Positions 7,010 to 9,705 of a stretch of 9,705 bases of DNA are shown piece after piece. The notes under the pieces are model-generated. The model was not told the DNA's origin. It worked only from the letters and a program-made list of their open reading frames with translations, and made no database searches. The stretch comes from an uncultured Isosphaeraceae bacterium. GTDB lineage: Bacteria > Planctomycetota > Planctomycetia > Isosphaerales > Isosphaeraceae. The DNA is taken from the NCBI GenBank assembly GCA_937907405.1, contig CALCIC010000358.1, forward strand, positions 1 to 9,705. The letters run 5' to 3'. Every line of letters begins with the position of its first letter. Within the stretch, counting starts at the first letter, position 1. Made by a program: the position numbers and the translations under genes.

Positions 7010-7906
7010 TCAGCCTCGCGCCTGCCGCGACAGCAGGTAGGACATCAGGGCCTTGTCGAACGGCATGCCGGTGTGCAACGGTACGTAATCGATCCGGGCG
7101 CGGACGCAATCGGTCTTGTAGGCCGACCGAAAGCTCTCCACTTCTTCGAGATAGTCGGCCTTGATCGCGTCTGCGTCGACTTCGATGACCTCCTGGGTCT
7201 CGTTGTCCTCCATCCGGAGCATTCCCTCGAACGGGAAATCGGCCTCCGCCTCGTCCAGAATATGGAAGAGGATCACGTCGTGCCCCGAGAACCGGAGTCG
7301 ATAAAGGGCCTTGCGGATCGGCTCGGGATCGGCCAGCAGGTCGCTGAACAGCATGACGAGGCTCTTATGCCGCATCATGGCGGCGACCTGGTGCAGGCTG
7401 GCCTCGACGTCGGTCTCGCCCGACGGCTTGAGCTGAGCCAACATCGACAGGATGTTGCCGAGCTGGGAGCGTCTGCTGGCCGGCGCGAGGCTCTTGCGGA
7501 CCTTCTGGTCGAAGGCGATCAGGCCGACGGGGTCTTGCTGGTGGATCATCAGGTAGCCGAGCGCCGCCGCGAGGCTGATTCCGTATTCGAACTTGGTCAG
7601 CTCCTGGCGGTAGGTGTATCCCATCGACGCCGACAGGTCCATGACGAGATAGCCGGTGAGGTTGGTCTCGGCCTGGAACTTCTTGGTGTAGAACCGATCG
7701 GTCTTGGCGAACACGTTCCAGTCGATGTCGGCGATGTTGTCGCCGGGGGTGTACTTGCGGTGCTCCGAGAACTCGACCGAGAACCCCTGGAACGGGCTGG
7801 CGTGCAGCCCCGCGATGAACCCCTCGACGATGAACTTGGCGCGCAGGTCGAGCCGGGAGACCTGGCGGATGACCTCGGGCTTCAGATACTGTTCGGCGTT
7901 ACCCAT
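7010..7906 (-). CDS. DUF58 domain-containing protein
   Basis: The protein has 298 residues with no membrane helix, so it is probably cytoplasmic. The family signature is clear at 50-63 (RKYTPGDNIADIDW), followed by KTDRFYTKKFQAET at 68-81, which is typical of DUF58. The VWA-like half keeps a complete metal site: DLSAS at 90-94, T165 in SGET and D189 in LFSDLL. The sequence continues as VILFHILDEAEADFPFEG. DUF58 proteins are almost always encoded beside MoxR ATPases and VWA membrane proteins, as here, and probably act as an adaptor or substrate of the ATPase; the biochemical role is not known. ATG 7906 is preceded by GGAG at 5 nt. An upstream non-ATG extension would run into the inverted-repeat element and gives Pro/Arg-rich sequence, so I reject it. 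The stop is 6 nt before the BatA gene. Confidence 0.93.
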   Translation of the reverse strand: MGNAEQYLKPEVIRQVSRLDLRAKFIVEGFIAGLHASPFQGFSVEFSEHRKYTPGDNIADIDWNVFAKTDRFYTKKFQAETNLTGYLVMDLSASMGYTYRQELTKFEYGISLAAALGYLMIHQQDPVGLIAFDQKVRKSLAPASRRSQLGNILSMLAQLKPSGETDVEASLHQVAAMMRHKSLVMLFSDLLADPEPIRKALYRLRFSGHDVILFHILDEAEADFPFEGMLRMEDNETQEVIEVDADAIKADYLEEVESFRSAYKTDCVRARIDYVPLHTGMPFDKALMSYLLSRQARG

Positions 7907-7953
7907 CAGTACTCCGCGAGGGCGTCCGTGGCGACGAGGAGGTCCGCTTGCGG

Positions 7954-8022
7954 GGTGGGCGTCGCCCACGTTCCGAACCCATTGTGACGCCGCAGGTTGC
8001 AGGAAGGTGGGCGACGCCCACC
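7954..8022. repeat. Inverted-repeat element between the MoxR and DUF58 genes
   Basis: GTGGGCGACGCCCACC occurs at 8007-8022 and in inverted orientation at 7969-7954, a perfect 16-bp inverted repeat around 37 nt. Each arm is itself nearly palindromic (stem GTGGGC, loop GAC or GTC, stem GCCCAC). The RNA could thus form two small hairpins or one long stem. There is no T-run after either, so it is not a standard terminator. It resembles a REP- or MITE-like dispersed element, but I see only this copy. Confidence 0.75.
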
Positions 8023-8084
8023 GTGCGAAAGCTCTCTCTCATCCTACGTCGCTCGACGCCGAATCGACCAGTGACAGGTCCGGC

Positions 8085-9113
8085 TCACGCCCCTTTCCGC
8101 TCGTATTTCGGCGTTTCGGGCTCGCGGACTTCGGCGATCAGCCGCTTGATGAGGGTCTCGGTGGTCTGGCCTTCGGCCTGGGCCTGGAAGTTGGTGCTGA
8201 TCCGGTGGCGAAGGACCGGCAGGGCCACCTTGCGGACGTCGTCGAGCGAGACGCTGTAGCGGCCGTCCATCGCGGCCATCGCCTTGCCGGCGAGGATCAG
8301 GTTCTGGCCCGCCCGAGGCCCCGCGCCGTAGTCGACGAGCTCCTTGACGAACGCCGGCGCGAGCGGGTCGGCGGGGCGGGTCGCCCGCACCAGCCGGGCC
8401 ACGTAGTCGACCGTGTACTCCGACGCCGGGACCGAGGTCACCAGCCGTTGGAGATTGACGATCGCCTTGCCCGAGAGGATCTTCTTCAACTCCGGCGTCT
8501 CCCCCTTGGTCGTCCCCAGGAGGATCTTCTTCTCCTCGTCGAGCGACGGGTAGCCGACGCGGACGTCGAACATGAACCGGTCGAGCTGCGCCTCGGGGAG
8601 CGGATACGTCCCTTCCTGCTCGATCGGGTTCTGGGTCGCGATCACGAAGAACGGCTCGGGGAGCTTGAGCGTCTCCTGTCCGACCGAGACCTCGCGCTCC
8701 TGCATCGCCTGGAGCAAGGCCGCCTGGGTTTTTGGGGGCGTCCGGTTGATCTCGTCCGCCAGGAGGATGTTGGTGAAGATCGGCCCCGGCACGAACCGAA
8801 ACTCGCGACGGCCCGACTCGGGCTCCTCCAGGACGTTGGTTCCAGTGATGTCCGACGGCATCAGGTCGGGCGTGAACTGAATCCGCTTGAAGCCGACGTC
8901 GAGGATCCGGGCGATCGAGCTGACCATCAACGTCTTGGCCAGGCCGGGGACGCCCACCAGCAAGACGTGCCCGCGCGTGAAGATCGCGGCCAGGATCAGC
9001 TCGACGACCTCCTGCTGGCCGATGATGACCTTGCTCAGTTCGGTGGACATGACGTCGCGGGAATGGCGGAACTCGTCGAGAAGCTGAGTGATCCGATCGC
9101 TCGCTGTAGACAT
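8085..9113 (-). CDS. MoxR family AAA+ ATPase
   Basis: The protein has 342 residues, normal for the family. Seen in order: an N-terminal helix with VIIGQQEVVELILAAI (29-44); Walker A GVPGLAKT at 54-61; the MoxR-typical FTPDLMPSDITGT at 80-92; Walker B LLADEINR at 117-124 followed by PPKTQAALLQAMQE; sensor 1 in FFVIATQNPIEQEGTYPLPE at 155-174, running on to AQLDRF; and the C-terminal lid domain (from about 220) with the GPRAGQNLI motif of sensor 2. MoxR ATPases use ATP to remodel or activate partner proteins, commonly VWA-domain proteins encoded next to them. It is the first gene of the cluster and sits behind a good promoter. ATG 9113 is chosen; an in-frame TTG at 9161 would add 16 residues without family similarity. 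The ribosome site is weak (GGGGCGAG, ending about 7 nt upstream). A 178-nt gap with inverted repeats separates it from the DUF58 gene. Confidence 0.95.
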   Translation of the reverse strand: MSTASDRITQLLDEFRHSRDVMSTELSKVIIGQQEVVELILAAIFTRGHVLLVGVPGLAKTLMVSSIARILDVGFKRIQFTPDLMPSDITGTNVLEEPESGRREFRFVPGPIFTNILLADEINRTPPKTQAALLQAMQEREVSVGQETLKLPEPFFVIATQNPIEQEGTYPLPEAQLDRFMFDVRVGYPSLDEEKKILLGTTKGETPELKKILSGKAIVNLQRLVTSVPASEYTVDYVARLVRATRPADPLAPAFVKELVDYGAGPRAGQNLILAGKAMAAMDGRYSVSLDDVRKVALPVLRHRISTNFQAQAEGQTTETLIKRLIAEVREPETPKYERKGA

Positions 9114-9260
9114 TCCGAAGCTCGCCCCAACCAGGTTGGAAGAAGGAATGGAAAGGCACAAAGCGCTTCGGCGTCTCGTCGGGCCTGAACCGTCGAAAAG
9201 ACCAACCGTGCAAGACCGGGGATTCCGCGGCCCTCGCGGCGCGCAACATCATCGGCCCAC

Positions 9261-9290
9261 ATTGTAGGGCCTTGGAAACGCGCGATTCAA
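9261..9290 (-). promoter_or_regulatory. Candidate sigma70-type promoter of the MoxR/Bat operon
   Basis: On the minus strand, TTGAAT (9290-9285) and TACAAT (9266-9261) are separated by 18 nt. The -35 box matches four of six and the -10 box five of six consensus positions, standing out in GC-rich DNA. Transcription would begin near 9254, giving an untranslated leader of about 140 nt before the MoxR ATG. Confidence 0.55.
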
Positions 9291-9705
9291 GCCGCCACAC
9301 GATCCCTCGACCCGCGGACTTCTTCTGTTTTCTTGATTCCACGTGCCGAGGAGACGGAGTCCGTCCGCACGAACCGCCCAGACCTCTCAGCCGCGACCCG
9401 TCCCGCCCGTCGCTCCCGGCGTCGCCCGAAGTTTCGACAGGCTGCCTGAAAAATGAGATCGCCAACCCCCTTGGACACGGCGAGCGACCCGGTCGACCGC
9501 GTCGTCGGGCTTTCGTGGATCGGACGCAAGCCGTGGCAAGTCCAGCGTTTGTGCGCGTCGCGATGGTCGATTTCCGGTCGCGTCGAGAAATCGGCCTCAA
9601 GATTGCGAAAGGAAGGGTCGCGGCCCCGACGGTGAAGGTAGACGACGCGGGCCGCGTCGGCCCTCTCTCGGCCGTTCGTCGTCCGGAGCCCTCCTCTCGA
9701 TCGAG
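9291..9705. other. Region without a supportable gene
   Basis: No protein family, RNA gene or start with a good ribosome site is recognisable on either strand. Short open frames exist on both strands (for example 9453-9635 plus and 9287-9529 minus) but are Arg/Ser/Pro-rich and look like chance frames in GC-rich DNA. A 17-bp palindrome (CGACGCGG, central G, CCGCGTCG) lies at 9643-9659; its meaning is unknown. A gene transcribed away from this operon may begin beyond the right edge. Confidence 0.45.

Noticed and set aside
7954..8022. CRISPR array or intrinsic terminator
   Set aside because: There are only two copies in inverted orientation, not direct repeats with spacers, and no T-run follows either hairpin.
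9114..9161. Upstream TTG start for the MoxR gene
   Set aside because: The added 16 residues do not resemble MoxR N-termini, and no ribosome site supports the TTG.
8044..9600. Minus-strand open frame of 518 codons overlapping the MoxR gene
   Set aside because: It covers the same DNA as the MoxR gene in another frame. Its sequence is Arg/Pro/Gly/Asp-rich and no domain is recognisable, including in the part upstream of the ATPase.

Overview
The window is GC-rich bacterial DNA, and every gene I can support lies on the minus strand, so transcription runs from right to left. The gene set is a MoxR AAA+ ATPase, a DUF58 protein, a BatA-domain VWA membrane protein and a second membrane VWA protein with a glutamine-amidotransferase-like fold, followed by a BlaI-type repressor and an M56 (BlaR1-like) membrane protease with carboxypeptidase-regulatory-like domains. 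This arrangement, with high GC and long proline/alanine/arginine-rich linkers, suggests a planctomycete, perhaps of the Isosphaeraceae type. That assignment is inference from gene style; no marker gene is present.

Layout from right to left in the direction of transcription: 9291-9705 holds no gene I can support. A sigma70-like promoter at 9261-9290 precedes the MoxR ATPase (8085-9113). A 178-nt gap follows, carrying a pair of 16-bp inverted repeats (7954-8022), each of which is also a small hairpin. Next come the DUF58 protein (7010-7906) and, 6 nt later, the BatA/VWA protein (4781-7003). After 67 nt comes a second membrane VWA/GATase-like gene (2465-4713). Its reading frame is broken by an apparent one-base loss near 3071-3073, so it reads as two pieces (2950-4713 and 2465-3073). 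A 100-nt gap with a likely promoter and an 8-bp palindrome leads to the BlaI-family repressor (1930-2364). Its stop codon overlaps the start of the M56 protease gene (1-1933), which runs off the left edge.

Working model: the first four genes form a MoxR/Bat-like module. In known examples of this family combination the MoxR ATPase acts as a chaperone-like partner of VWA-domain proteins, with the VWA proteins anchored in or facing the membrane. DUF58 and both membrane VWA proteins keep the DxSxS metal-binding motif. The BlaI/M56 pair is a second transcription unit, a repressor with its membrane-protease antirepressor. Whether it controls the adjacent MoxR/Bat module is not shown by the sequence.

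The M56 gene is open through the left edge. Its translation was done by hand over 644 codons with no internal stop. I see no wholly new system here. The points most worth a second look are the frameshift, the non-penicillin-binding C-terminus of the M56 protein and the inverted-repeat element between the MoxR and DUF58 genes.
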